A stretch of 14,849 nucleotides of DNA from an uncultured Corynebacterium sp. (GTDB lineage Bacteria > Actinomycetota > Actinomycetes > Mycobacteriales > Mycobacteriaceae), in contig NZ_CAMQAZ010000039.1 of NCBI RefSeq assembly GCF_946998835.1, positions 1 to 14,849 of the forward strand. Reading direction: 5' to 3'. Shown in pieces: positions 5,811 to 13,137 of the stretch. Both the position numbers and the translations under genes were made by a program. Position 1 is the stretch's first letter. Each line of letters starts with the position of its first letter. The notes beneath the pieces are model-generated. The model saw only the letters and a program-made list of their open reading frames with translations, ran no database searches and was not told the origin of the DNA.

Positions 5811-8800
5811 CTAGTCCTTTCCCATGTGCGAGATGTCCATACGCGGAATTCCCGCCATCGATGTCAAGAAGTCTGCTACCCACTGCACCAATGCAATATC
5901 GCGGACAGGTTTTGCCCGCAACCCTCGCCCTTCCTTCGGCATTCCGACGGAAACCGTGCGTGTTGCTGCACGATAGGTCGCCTGTGGATACAGGCGTTTG
6001 AGGCGCACTTGCTTGGAGTCAGCAAGCTCCATAGGGGCTATTCTAATGTGCGCACCCATAGCTTGAACTTCATGCACGCCGAATTCCCTGCAAATAATTC
6101 GAAGTCGTGAAATAACCGCCAGTCTCTCCACCTCAATGGGTGGGGTTCCATAGCGGTCGACGAGCTCCTCTAGCACTACATCGATATCGTCCAGCGCACT
6201 GGCGGCAGCAAATTTGCGGTACGCCTCCAGCCGCAAGCGTTCCGACGACACATAGTCAGCCGGGATATTCGCATCCACCGGCAAATCGATTCGAACTTCC
6301 TTCGGTTCGTTATCAGAAGCATCCGGAGTCTCACCATCGGCCACCGCCTTCAGCGCGGCCACGGCCTCGCCGACAAGTCGGACGTACATGTCAAAACCGA
6401 CTCCTGCGATGTGGCCGGACTGCTCTGCGCCGAGAATGTTGCCGGCACCGCGCATTTCCAAGTCCTTCATGGCCACCGCCATACCGGCACCCAAATCATT
6501 GTTCTGCGCAATGGTGGACAGACGGTCGTATGAAGTCTCAGTCAGCGTCTGATTCTCCGGGTAGAGGAAATAAGCATAGGCTCGCTCACGCGAACGGCCT
6601 ACCCGACCGCGCAACTGATGCAGCTGGGAAAGACCCATATGGTGCGCGTTTTCCACAATCAGCGTATTGGCGTTGGCAATATCCAGACCGGTTTCCACGA
6701 TGGTGGTGCACACCAGCACGTCGTACTCACGCTGCCAAAAGCCGTCGACGGTACGTTCCAGCTGCTCCTCCCCCATCTGGCCGTGGGCCACCACCACGCG
6801 AGCCTCAGGCACCAAATTACGGATATTCTGGGCGACCTTGTCAATGGTTGCCACCTTATTGTGCAGGTAGAACACCTGTCCGTCGCGAAGCAGCTCGCGC
6901 CTGATAGCAGCGGCGACCTGCTTGTCGGATTGCGCGCCGACGTATGTTAGCACCGGATGGCGGTCCTGCGGCGGGGTGAGAATTTGGCTCATCTCACGGA
7001 TGCCGGCAATCGACATTTCGAGTGTGCGTGGAATCGGTGTCGCGGACATGGTGAGCACGTCGACGTGATGACGCAGCGCCTTGATGTGCTCCTTGTGCTC
7101 GACACCGAAACGCTGTTCTTCGTCGACGATGACCAGGCCGAGTTCCTTCCACTGCACGCCGGTCTGCAAGAGGCGATGCGTGCCGATGACAATATCGACC
7201 GTCCCGTTCTTCAACCCTTCCAGAACCTCCTTGGAATCCTTCTGTGAGGTGAAGCGGGATAGGCCGCGGATGGTGACCGGGAAGCCCTCCATACGCTGGG
7301 TGAAGGTGGCCAAGTGCTGCTGCGCCAGAAGGGTCGTTGGCACCAATACCGCCACTTGGCGACCATCTTGAACCGCCTTGAACGCGGCGCGCAAAGCTAC
7401 CTCTGTCTTGCCGTAGCCGACATCGCCGATGAGCACGCGGTCCATCGGCACTGGCTTTTCCATGTCGGACTTAATCTCGTCGATGGCCTGCAGCTGATCT
7501 TCAGTCTCGGTGAAGGGGAAGTTGTCCTCCATCTCCTGCTGCCACGGCGTATCCGGCGCGAATGCATGGCCCGGCGCGGCTTGCCGCTCGGCGTAGAGCT
7601 TGACCAGCTCTTCCGCAATCTCGCGGACGGCGCCACGGGCCTTGCGCTTGGTGGACTTCCAGTCCGAGCCGCCCATCTTCGACAGCGCGGGCTTTTCGCC
7701 GCCGACATAGCGCGACAGCAGATCCAGGCTCTCCATCGGCACGTAGAGCTGGTCGGAGGGACCTCCGCGCTTGCTCGGCGCGTACTCGAGCACCACGTAC
7801 TCGCGGCGCGCCTGATCCTCGCCCGTGCCGATAGTGCGCTCGGTGAGCTTCACGAACCGGCCGATGCCATGAGTGTCGTGCACCACGTAGTCACCGGCCT
7901 TCAGTGCCAATGGGTCCACCCGACCGCGGCGCTTCGCCGGTTTGCGGCGCCCACCAAGTGCGCCCTCCGCGATGCGGTTGCCGGTGATGTCCTGCTCTGT
8001 AATCAGTGTCAGTGCGCCGCCAGGAATGCGCGGAAACACCAGGCCGCCGTGCAAAACGCCCTGATAGACGGTAATGCGCCCGGGTTCCGGCTGTTCGGGT
8101 CCGGCCGCCATGCGCGTCGCAATTCCGGCTTCCCTGAACTTTTCCGCTTGACGACGCGCCCCCGCGGGTGTGGCCGCCACGTACGCCACTCGCTCCCCCG
8201 CGACCGTGGCATCGCGCAGCTGCTTCATCAGGTGACCAATTTCCTTTAAGTCACCGCGCGGCGCGGGCCCAGGCTCAAAGGTCAGCGGCAGCACATCATC
8301 TTCGGTAACTCCCGCTTCCAACATGCCGGGCGGCGAAATATGCCACGAGGTGGGCATAGGAATGGATGCCAAGCTGCGGTACGCACTGGGCTCCAGGCCA
8401 TCGGTGGCAATCGGGGCCGAGCCACCCATCGCTGCGGTTTCCCAAGCTGCGGCCATAAACTCCTCGCCCGCGCTGATGAGGTCCTGCGCACGGGAGCGAA
8501 TGCGCTCCGGACCGCACATGAGCACATGCGTTTTCTCCGGCATGACCTCAGTGAGCATCTTCATCGGATGCTGACTAATCAGTGGAATCAGCGACTCCAT
8601 GCCCTCGACCCACTGGCCATCACCGATGCGGGTGAGCATTTCTTGGACCTGCCCAGAGCGCGTGGTGGCGAGTTTCTCGGCGGCGGCCTTCACGTCGTCG
8701 TCGATAAGCAGTGCGCGACACGGGAAGATATCCAGCTGGTCTACTTCAACCTCAGAAATCGTGCGCTGGTCAGCGACGGAGAAAGCACGCAGATCGGTGA

Positions 8801-9437
8801 CTTCGTCACCCCAGAGCTCGATACGCACCGGCAGCTCTTCGGTCGCCGGAAAAACATCGACGATGCCGCCGCGCACGGCGAACTGGCCACGCCTGCCGAC
8901 CATATCCACATGCGAATAGCCGTGATGCACCAACCGCTCGACCAGGTCTTCGCAGTCCTGGTCCAGCTGGATGTGGATGGGCGCGCTGGTTTCAGCATCG
9001 AGGTCATCCACAATCGGCTGCACCAAGGAGCGCACCGCCGCAATCAGAACGTCGACTTTGCCCCGGCGAACGTCGTAAAGCGCTTTACGACGCTGCGCCA
9101 CGGTGTCCACCGCCGGCGAAAGCTTCTCGTGCGGGAGCGTCTCCCACGAGGGGAACATGGCGACTCGGTTGCCAATCATGGACTTGACCTCGGCGGTCAG
9201 GTCCTCCGCCTCACGCCCGGTAGCCGTAATGACCAGCACCGGCGCCTTTGTGGACATGGCGTAAATAAGGTGCGAACGCACTGCATCCGCACCTGTGAGC
9301 GCAAGTTCGTCTTCGCCGATGCGCCCGAGCACACCGACAAATTGAGGATCGGTAGAGACGAGACTTTCCAGCCCGGACAGCGGGTTCGGCAGAATGCTGG
9401 GTGTGGCTTTCGCCGAGGAAGACGCAGAAGTTGGCAT
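5811..9437 (-). CDS. mfd: Transcription-repair coupling factor Mfd
   Basis: 1208 residues from the ATG at 9437. Mfd pushes RNA polymerase stalled at lesions off DNA with a dsDNA translocase and recruits UvrA for nucleotide excision repair. Order: UvrB-like module (about 20-350, with FPSWETLPHEKLSP at 95-108), RNA-polymerase-interacting CarD-like domain (about 512-580, GDYVVHDTHGIGRF), RecG-like helicase domains with Walker A GDVGYGKT at 671-678, DEEQRFG at 772-778, SATPIPRTL at 798-806, TTIVETGLDI at 911-920 and QLRGRVGRS at 941-949, then the C-terminal UvrA-masking domain (about 1045-1190). An upstream ATG (9458) would add seven residues but lies before the TATATT box; TATATT six bases before my chosen ATG implies a leaderless start there. 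mazG follows by seven bases. Confidence 0.96.
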   Translation of the reverse strand: MPTSASSSAKATPSILPNPLSGLESLVSTDPQFVGVLGRIGEDELALTGADAVRSHLIYAMSTKAPVLVITATGREAEDLTAEVKSMIGNRVAMFPSWETLPHEKLSPAVDTVAQRRKALYDVRRGKVDVLIAAVRSLVQPIVDDLDAETSAPIHIQLDQDCEDLVERLVHHGYSHVDMVGRRGQFAVRGGIVDVFPATEELPVRIELWGDEVTDLRAFSVADQRTISEVEVDQLDIFPCRALLIDDDVKAAAEKLATTRSGQVQEMLTRIGDGQWVEGMESLIPLISQHPMKMLTEVMPEKTHVLMCGPERIRSRAQDLISAGEEFMAAAWETAAMGGSAPIATDGLEPSAYRSLASIPMPTSWHISPPGMLEAGVTEDDVLPLTFEPGPAPRGDLKEIGHLMKQLRDATVAGERVAYVAATPAGARRQAEKFREAGIATRMAAGPEQPEPGRITVYQGVLHGGLVFPRIPGGALTLITEQDITGNRIAEGALGGRRKPAKRRGRVDPLALKAGDYVVHDTHGIGRFVKLTERTIGTGEDQARREYVVLEYAPSKRGGPSDQLYVPMESLDLLSRYVGGEKPALSKMGGSDWKSTKRKARGAVREIAEELVKLYAERQAAPGHAFAPDTPWQQEMEDNFPFTETEDQLQAIDEIKSDMEKPVPMDRVLIGDVGYGKTEVALRAAFKAVQDGRQVAVLVPTTLLAQQHLATFTQRMEGFPVTIRGLSRFTSQKDSKEVLEGLKNGTVDIVIGTHRLLQTGVQWKELGLVIVDEEQRFGVEHKEHIKALRHHVDVLTMSATPIPRTLEMSIAGIREMSQILTPPQDRHPVLTYVGAQSDKQVAAAIRRELLRDGQVFYLHNKVATIDKVAQNIRNLVPEARVVVAHGQMGEEQLERTVDGFWQREYDVLVCTTIVETGLDIANANTLIVENAHHMGLSQLHQLRGRVGRSRERAYAYFLYPENQTLTETSYDRLSTIAQNNDLGAGMAVAMKDLEMRGAGNILGAEQSGHIAGVGFDMYVRLVGEAVAALKAVADGETPDASDNEPKEVRIDLPVDANIPADYVSSERLRLEAYRKFAAASALDDIDVVLEELVDRYGTPPIEVERLAVISRLRIICREFGVHEVQAMGAHIRIAPMELADSKQVRLKRLYPQATYRAATRTVSVGMPKEGRGLRAKPVRDIALVQWVADFLTSMAGIPRMDISHMGKD

Positions 9438-9443
9438 AGCCCC

Positions 9444-9449
9444 AATATA
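9444..9449 (-). promoter_or_regulatory. Extended -10 promoter giving a leaderless mfd mRNA
   Basis: On the minus strand TGGT-TATATT-GGGG closely matches the corynebacterial extended -10 consensus TGNGN-TATAAT-GG. Six bases (GGGGCT) lie between the hexamer and ATG at 9437, so the predicted +1 is the A of the start codon. No Shine-Dalgarno sequence or recognisable -35 is present. It would give mfd-mazG a promoter separate from the TetR gene. Confidence 0.6.
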
Positions 9450-9491
9450 ACCATGCACCCCGGACCCGCCCTGCGTGCTGGTTAGCCGTGG

Positions 9492-10187
9492 CTAGTTACC
9501 CGTTTCAGCCACCTGCAATGGATCGGCAGCAGCACCTGCGCCGAACTTCGCGCCCTCCGCAGCTTCGGGCACGTCAGCGGAACCGTGCAAAATGGGGGCT
9601 CCCTCCATACCGGCCAGCCCGTTCCAGCACAGATTGACGATGTGCGCTGCGACTGTCTCCTTATCCGGACTGCGCTTCTCCAGCCACCAGCGAGCGGTCT
9701 GCGAAACCATGCCGACCATGCAGTTTCCGTAGAGCACCGACATGGACGGGTCGAAGCCGGCGCGCTTGAAAGCCTCGGAGAGGATCGGAGTAACCGACTC
9801 GGTGGCGTTATTCAGCAGCGTCTCATAGCCACCCGCCACGCCGGGGTCGCGAGAAATGATGGAGAATCCCTCCGGATTTTCCTCCACATAAGTCAGCAGT
9901 GCCAATACCGCCTGCTCAATGCGGTAACGAGAACGCCCCAGAGACAGCGCCTCCGTAATCGTGGCCTCGAGAGTCTTCATCTCCTGGTCGACGACTGCCT
10001 GGTAGAGCCGCTCTTTGGTACCGAAATGCTCGTACACAACCGGCTTCGATACCCCGGCTGCGGCAGCGATTTCCTCCATTGAGGCGGCATCCGGCCCCTT
10101 GGCGGCAAAGATTCCACGGCTGACTTCTGTCAGCTGAGCTTTGCGCTGTGGACCGGTCATACGTCGTCTCGGAGAATTGGAGGCCAT
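9492..10187 (-). CDS. TetR/AcrR family transcriptional regulator
   Basis: 231 residues. The N-terminal TetR domain is clear: RKAQLTEVSRGIFAAKG at 15-31 (helix 1), then MEEIAAAAGVSKPVVYEHFG at 37-56 (helix-turn-helix and start of helix 4) and the KERLYQAVV segment. The rest (about 65-200) is a helical ligand-binding and dimer domain with no recognisable ligand motif; 201-231 is a low-complexity Ala/Gly tail. Its place upstream of mfd and mazG matches M. tuberculosis Rv1019, which I recall as an autorepressor cotranscribed with mfd and mazG. It may therefore control itself and partly this repair cluster. The ATG has no Shine-Dalgarno; TAATCT six bases upstream suggests a leaderless mRNA. An alternative start at 10160 would truncate only the basic N-terminus. 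Confidence 0.92.
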   Translation of the reverse strand: MASNSPRRRMTGPQRKAQLTEVSRGIFAAKGPDAASMEEIAAAAGVSKPVVYEHFGTKERLYQAVVDQEMKTLEATITEALSLGRSRYRIEQAVLALLTYVEENPEGFSIISRDPGVAGGYETLLNNATESVTPILSEAFKRAGFDPSMSVLYGNCMVGMVSQTARWWLEKRSPDKETVAAHIVNLCWNGLAGMEGAPILHGSADVPEAAEGAKFGAGAAADPLQVAETGN

Positions 10188-10189
10188 GC

Positions 10190-10208
10190 TTTTAGATTAG
10201 TGGCTAAA
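10190..10208. promoter_or_regulatory. TetR gene promoter with overlapping inverted repeat, possible operator
   Basis: On the minus strand TAATCT (10199-10194) is followed by six bases and then the ATG, the same geometry as at mfd. The plus strand carries TTTAG (10191-10195) and CTAAA (10204-10208), an inverted repeat with eight bases between that covers this box. TetR repressors often bind such repeats in their own promoters, so it is a candidate autoregulatory operator, although the arms are short. The 69-base gap also has to hold the tRNA-Gln promoter, for which TGC-TATCGT at 10213-10221 is a possible extended -10. Confidence 0.4.
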
Positions 10209-10229
10209 GTCTTGCTATCGTATATCGCA

Positions 10230-10254
10230 GGCACAAGCGGGTCCGCTTTGTGCC
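10230..10254 (+). other. Strong hairpin immediately upstream of tRNA-Gln
   Basis: GGCACAAGCGG (10230-10240) and CCGCTTTGTGCC (10243-10254) pair over 11 base pairs with one bulged T and only GT between. The helix ends two bases before the first base of tRNA-Gln. It has no T tract on either strand, so it is not a standard terminator. It probably forms the 5' leader of the tRNA precursor. Confidence 0.55.
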
Positions 10255-10256
10255 AT

Positions 10257-10327
10257 TCTCCCATGGTGTAATGGCAACACTCCGGTTTTTGGTACCGGCA
10301 TTCTAGGTTCGAGTCCTGGTGGGAGAG
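10257..10327 (+). tRNA. tRNA-Gln, anticodon UUG
   Basis: Acceptor TCTCCCA / TGGGAGA, anticodon stem CCGGT / ACCGG with loop TTTTGGT (anticodon UUG, reads CAA/CAG), T loop TTCGAGT, discriminator G73. The 3' end continues CAA, so CCA is not encoded and must be added, unlike the tRNA at 118-194. Transcribed with and probably just ahead of glmU. Confidence 0.95.
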
Positions 10328-10349
10328 CAAGCGGGGGGCCGGCCCCTTG
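10328..10349 (+). terminator. GC-rich hairpin after tRNA-Gln, possible terminator or processing site
   Basis: Directly after the tRNA, GGGGCCGGCCCC (10335-10346) is a perfect palindrome, extended by outer CAAG/TTG bases. It is followed only by TTGTTAAG, a poor T tract, so termination would be partial at best. It could protect or define the tRNA 3' end and let some transcription continue into glmU. Confidence 0.35.
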
Positions 10350-10413
10350 TTAAGAAGTGACTTTTCGCCCCGCCGTGACCGTGATGCACCCTGACTGAGG
10401 AGTAGCAAGTTTC

Positions 10414-11901
10414 ATGTCGAACGGTTCGGCCACCGCTGTGGTCATTCTCGCCGCGGGTCAAGGCACCCGAATGAAATCCAATACGCCGAAAATGCTGCAC
10501 GCTCTCGGCGGTCGCACAATGTTGGAGCACGCGCTCTATGCCGCCAAGGGCATTAATCCAGATGAGATTGCTGTCGTCGTTGGCCACCAGCGCGAGAAGG
10601 TAATTGACGCCATCGGTGCGTGGACGGAGAAGGCCGAGCACTCCAACGACGTCGTCATTGCGCCACAGGAAGAGCAAAACGGTACCGGCCACGCTGTTCA
10701 GTGTGCGCTCGAGCACCCTGAACTGCAGAGCTTCAAGGGCACCATTTTGGTGACCACCTCCGATGTTCCATTGCTGGATTCCGAGGCCCTCCAGGCCCTC
10801 CTTGAAGAGCACAACCGTAAGCCACGCGCTGCCGTGACCGTGCTGACCTCCACTGCTGACAACCCACACGGCTACGGCCGCATCGTCCGCAACGCAGACG
10901 GCGAAGTCCTGCGCATCGTAGAGGAAAAGGACGCCTCCGACGAAGAACGCGAAATCACCGAGGTCAACTCCGGTGTCTACGCTTTCGACGCCGAGACCTT
11001 GGCCAACGCGCTCAAGCAGCTGGACACCAACAACGCCCAGGGCGAGCTCTACCTCACCGATGTCATTGGCATTGCCCGCGAAGCCGACCGCTCAGTACGT
11101 GGCCACCGCCTCGCCGATGCCACCGTCGTCGCCGGTGTCAATGACCGCGTCCAGCTGGCCACGTTGGGTCGCGAGCTCAACCGTCGCACCTGCGAGGCAG
11201 CTATGCGTGCGGGAGCCACTATCGTCGATCCGGACACCACCTGGATTGATGTTGAGGTAGAAATTGGTCGCGATGTCACGATTCTGCCGGGCACCCAGCT
11301 GCACGGCAAGACCATAATCGGCGATGGGGCCACCGTGGGACCGGACACGACACTGACCAACATGATCGTCGGCAAGCGCGCCAGCGTCGTGCGTACCCAC
11401 GGTTCCGATTCGGAAATCGGCGAGGATGCGACGGTCGGACCGTTCACCTATATTCGCCCGAACACCAAGCTCGGTGTCGGCGCGAAGCTCGGTGGCTTCG
11501 TGGAGGCGAAGAACGCGCAGATTGGCAACGGTTCGAAGGTTCCGCACCTGACCTACGTGGGCGACGCGGAGATCGGCGAGCACTCCAACATCGGCGCCTC
11601 AAGCGTGTTCGTGAACTACGACGGTGTCAATAAGCACCGCACCGTCATCGGCTCGCATGTTCGCACCGGCTCCGACACCATGTTCATCGCTCCTGTGACC
11701 GTGGGTGATGGCGCGTACTCAGGTGCAGGTACTGTTATTAAGGACGACGTTCCTCCGGGAGCATTGGCGGTCAGTGGTGGCCGTCAGCGCAACATCGAGG
11801 GATGGGTCGAGCGGAAGCGCCCAGGGACCGCTGCTGCAGAGGCAGCGCAGGCGGCGCAGGCGACTGACAACGCTGACAACAAGGAAGACCAGGAAGGCTA
11901 G
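10414..11901 (+). CDS. glmU: Bifunctional GlmU: GlcN-1-P acetyltransferase / GlcNAc-1-P uridyltransferase
   Basis: 495 residues. It makes UDP-GlcNAc, the precursor for peptidoglycan and cell-wall linker sugars, from glucosamine-1-phosphate, acetyl-CoA and UTP. The N-terminal pyrophosphorylase domain (about 5-240) starts with nucleotide-binding LAAGQGTRMKS at 12-22, and has QEEQNGTGHAV at 85-95 and EVNSGVYAF at 183-191. The C-terminal left-handed beta-helix (about 265-465) shows repeated hexapeptides and the acetyltransferase region KVPHLTYVGDAEIGEHSNIG (375-394) with the likely catalytic His378. The loop usually read as GDVPLL is TSDVPLL (115-121), Ser replacing Gly. A 25-residue Ala/Gln/Asp tail made of short repeats ends it. 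The ATG has GAGGAGT upstream. prs follows seven bases later. Confidence 0.97.
   Translation: MSNGSATAVVILAAGQGTRMKSNTPKMLHALGGRTMLEHALYAAKGINPDEIAVVVGHQREKVIDAIGAWTEKAEHSNDVVIAPQEEQNGTGHAVQCALEHPELQSFKGTILVTTSDVPLLDSEALQALLEEHNRKPRAAVTVLTSTADNPHGYGRIVRNADGEVLRIVEEKDASDEEREITEVNSGVYAFDAETLANALKQLDTNNAQGELYLTDVIGIAREADRSVRGHRLADATVVAGVNDRVQLATLGRELNRRTCEAAMRAGATIVDPDTTWIDVEVEIGRDVTILPGTQLHGKTIIGDGATVGPDTTLTNMIVGKRASVVRTHGSDSEIGEDATVGPFTYIRPNTKLGVGAKLGGFVEAKNAQIGNGSKVPHLTYVGDAEIGEHSNIGASSVFVNYDGVNKHRTVIGSHVRTGSDTMFIAPVTVGDGAYSGAGTVIKDDVPPGALAVSGGRQRNIEGWVERKRPGTAAAEAAQAAQATDNADNKEDQEG
11845..11880 (+). repeat. Two adjacent 9-base tandem duplications in the glmU tail
   Basis: GCGCAGGCG occurs twice in tandem (11845-11853, 11854-11862), followed directly by ACTGACAAC and GCTGACAAC (11863-11880), a second 9-base duplication with one difference. 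In frame they encode AQA-AQA-TDN-ADN (residues 478-489), beyond the beta-helix domain. The pattern looks like replication slippage in a tolerant tail. Confidence 0.8.
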
Positions 11902-11908
11902 ACGGCAG

Positions 11909-12886
11909 ATGACCGGCCAGTGGATTGATAACCAGAAGAACCTCATGCTCTTCTCCGGAAGGGCACACCCGGAATTGGGCGAGGCAGTTGCCAAGGAGCT
12001 CGGCATCGAGCTGACTCCGATGACCGCTCGTGATTTTGCCAACGGCGAAATCTTCGTTCGCTACGAGGAGTCCGTCCGCGGTTCCGACGCCTTCGTACTG
12101 CAGGCACACCCGGCACCGCTGAACAAGTGGCTCATCGAACAGCTGATTATGATTGACGCGCTCAAGCGCGGTTCGGCCAAGCGCATCACCGCTATCTTGC
12201 CGTTCTTCCCGTACGCCCGCCAGGACAAGAAGCACCGCGGCCGTGAGCCGATTTCCGCTCGTCTGGTCGCTGACCTGTTCAAGACCGCAGGCGCCGACCG
12301 CATCGTCTCCGTGGACCTCCACACCGACCAGATTCAGGGCTTCTTCGACGGCCCGGTCGATCACATGCACGCCATGCCGATTCTGTCGGAGTACATCAAG
12401 GAGAATTACTCCCTGGATAACCTGGTCGTGGTCTCCCCTGACGCCGGCCGTGTGAAGGTTTCCGAGAAATGGGCCAACACCCTGGGCGGTGCCCCGTTGG
12501 CCTTCATTCACAAGACTCGCTCCGTCGATGTCGCCAACCAGGTTGTCGCCAACCGCGTTGTCGGCGAGGTCTCCGGTAAGACCTGCCTGCTCATCGACGA
12601 CATGATTGACACTGGCGGCACCATCGCCGGCGCTGTCAACGTGCTGCGTGAGGCTGGCGCTTCCGATGTCATCATCGCCACCACACACGGTGTCTTCTCC
12701 GACCCGGCCCGTGAGCGCCTGTCCAAGTGCGGCGCCCGCGAGGTCATCACCACGGACACCCTGCCGCAGTCCACCGAGGGCTGGGACAACCTCACCGTCC
12801 TGCCAATCGCACCGCTGCTGGCTAAGACGATTCACGAGATTTTCGAAAACGGCTCCGTCACCACTCTCTTCGAGGGTCAGGCTTAG
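11909..12886 (+). CDS. prs: Ribose-phosphate pyrophosphokinase (PRPP synthetase)
   Basis: 325 residues, usual length for bacterial class I enzyme. It transfers pyrophosphate from ATP to ribose-5-phosphate, giving PRPP for purine, pyrimidine, histidine, tryptophan and NAD synthesis; in this group PRPP also feeds decaprenyl-phosphoryl-arabinose for the cell wall. Motifs: FSGRAHPELGEAVAKELGI at 15-33, FANGEIFVRYEESVRG at 43-58, the ATP-contacting flexible loop PYARQDKK at 101-108, metal-binding DLHTDQIQGFFD at 136-147 and the PRPP-binding loop LLIDDMIDTGGTIAGA at 227-242. I start at 11909, where AGGAAGG in the glmU end is the ribosome binding site; the frame remains open upstream to 11705, but that is only glmU read out of frame. 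It is probably cotranscribed with glmU and ends at the hairpin at 12911-12964. Confidence 0.97.
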   Translation: MTGQWIDNQKNLMLFSGRAHPELGEAVAKELGIELTPMTARDFANGEIFVRYEESVRGSDAFVLQAHPAPLNKWLIEQLIMIDALKRGSAKRITAILPFFPYARQDKKHRGREPISARLVADLFKTAGADRIVSVDLHTDQIQGFFDGPVDHMHAMPILSEYIKENYSLDNLVVVSPDAGRVKVSEKWANTLGGAPLAFIHKTRSVDVANQVVANRVVGEVSGKTCLLIDDMIDTGGTIAGAVNVLREAGASDVIIATTHGVFSDPARERLSKCGAREVITTDTLPQSTEGWDNLTVLPIAPLLAKTIHEIFENGSVTTLFEGQA

Positions 12887-12910
12887 TTTTTCTCCGCTTG
12901 ACGACGGGCA

Positions 12911-12964
12911 CCCCGCCGCGACCGGCAACCTAGTATTGCTGGTGGTGGCGGGGTTTGCTGTTTG
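12911..12964 (+). terminator. Terminator of the glmU-prs unit
   Basis: Two stacked stems: CCCCGCC (12911-12917) with GGCGGGG (12947-12953), and inside it CCGGCAA (12922-12928) with TTGCTGG (12936-12942, one G-U pair), seven-base loop, four-base internal loop. It is followed by TTTGCTGTTTG, a moderate T-rich tail. It lies 24 bases after the prs stop. Confidence 0.75.
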
Positions 12965-12984
12965 AGCCACGAGTCCACTACAAT
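12955..12984 (+). promoter_or_regulatory. Probable rplY promoter
   Basis: -35 TTGCTG (12955-12960), 18-base spacer, -10 TACAAT (12979-12984). Four of six and five of six bases match the sigma-70/SigA hexamers. The -35 overlaps the T-rich tail of the glmU-prs terminator. Predicted transcription start is near 12991, leaving a leader of about 147 bases before rplY. Confidence 0.55.
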
Positions 12985-12990
12985 TTCTCC

Positions 12991-13137
12991 GGTAAGTCTC
13001 GGCGAGGGCGGCCACAATGAGTGGTTGCCGTTATCGACGCGACGCTCGCAGCCCAACTTTTGCGCCCACGGTGGGCATGGATGCGGCACGTGCTCGACTC
13101 GACGACTCAGTATCGAATCGTTTAGGAGTCCATTTTC
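12991..13137 (+). other. Long 5' leader of rplY
   Basis: If transcription begins near 12991, this untranslated leader is unusually long. It contains a hairpin GCCCAC-G-GTGGGC (13064-13076) and ends with the AGGAG ribosome binding site at 13124-13128. A small open frame (ATG 13017 to TGA 13166, 49 codons) crosses the rplY start in another frame, but its third codon positions are not GC-rich, so it is probably not a gene. I recognise no known riboswitch. Confidence 0.35.

Noticed and set aside
8340..9485. Plus-strand frame of 381 codons opposite mfd
   Set aside because: Antisense shadow of mfd without recognisable motifs; other plus frames over mfd (6140-6904, 7314-8249) were dropped for the same reason.
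11705..11908. Upstream extension of prs
   Set aside because: The extra 68 codons overlap glmU in another frame and give an Arg/Leu-rich sequence; prs starts at 11909 with AGGAAGG upstream.
11771..13015. Minus-strand frame of 414 codons opposite prs and the end of glmU
   Set aside because: Antisense of prs, which is intact; the frame runs through the glmU-prs terminator and has no domain.
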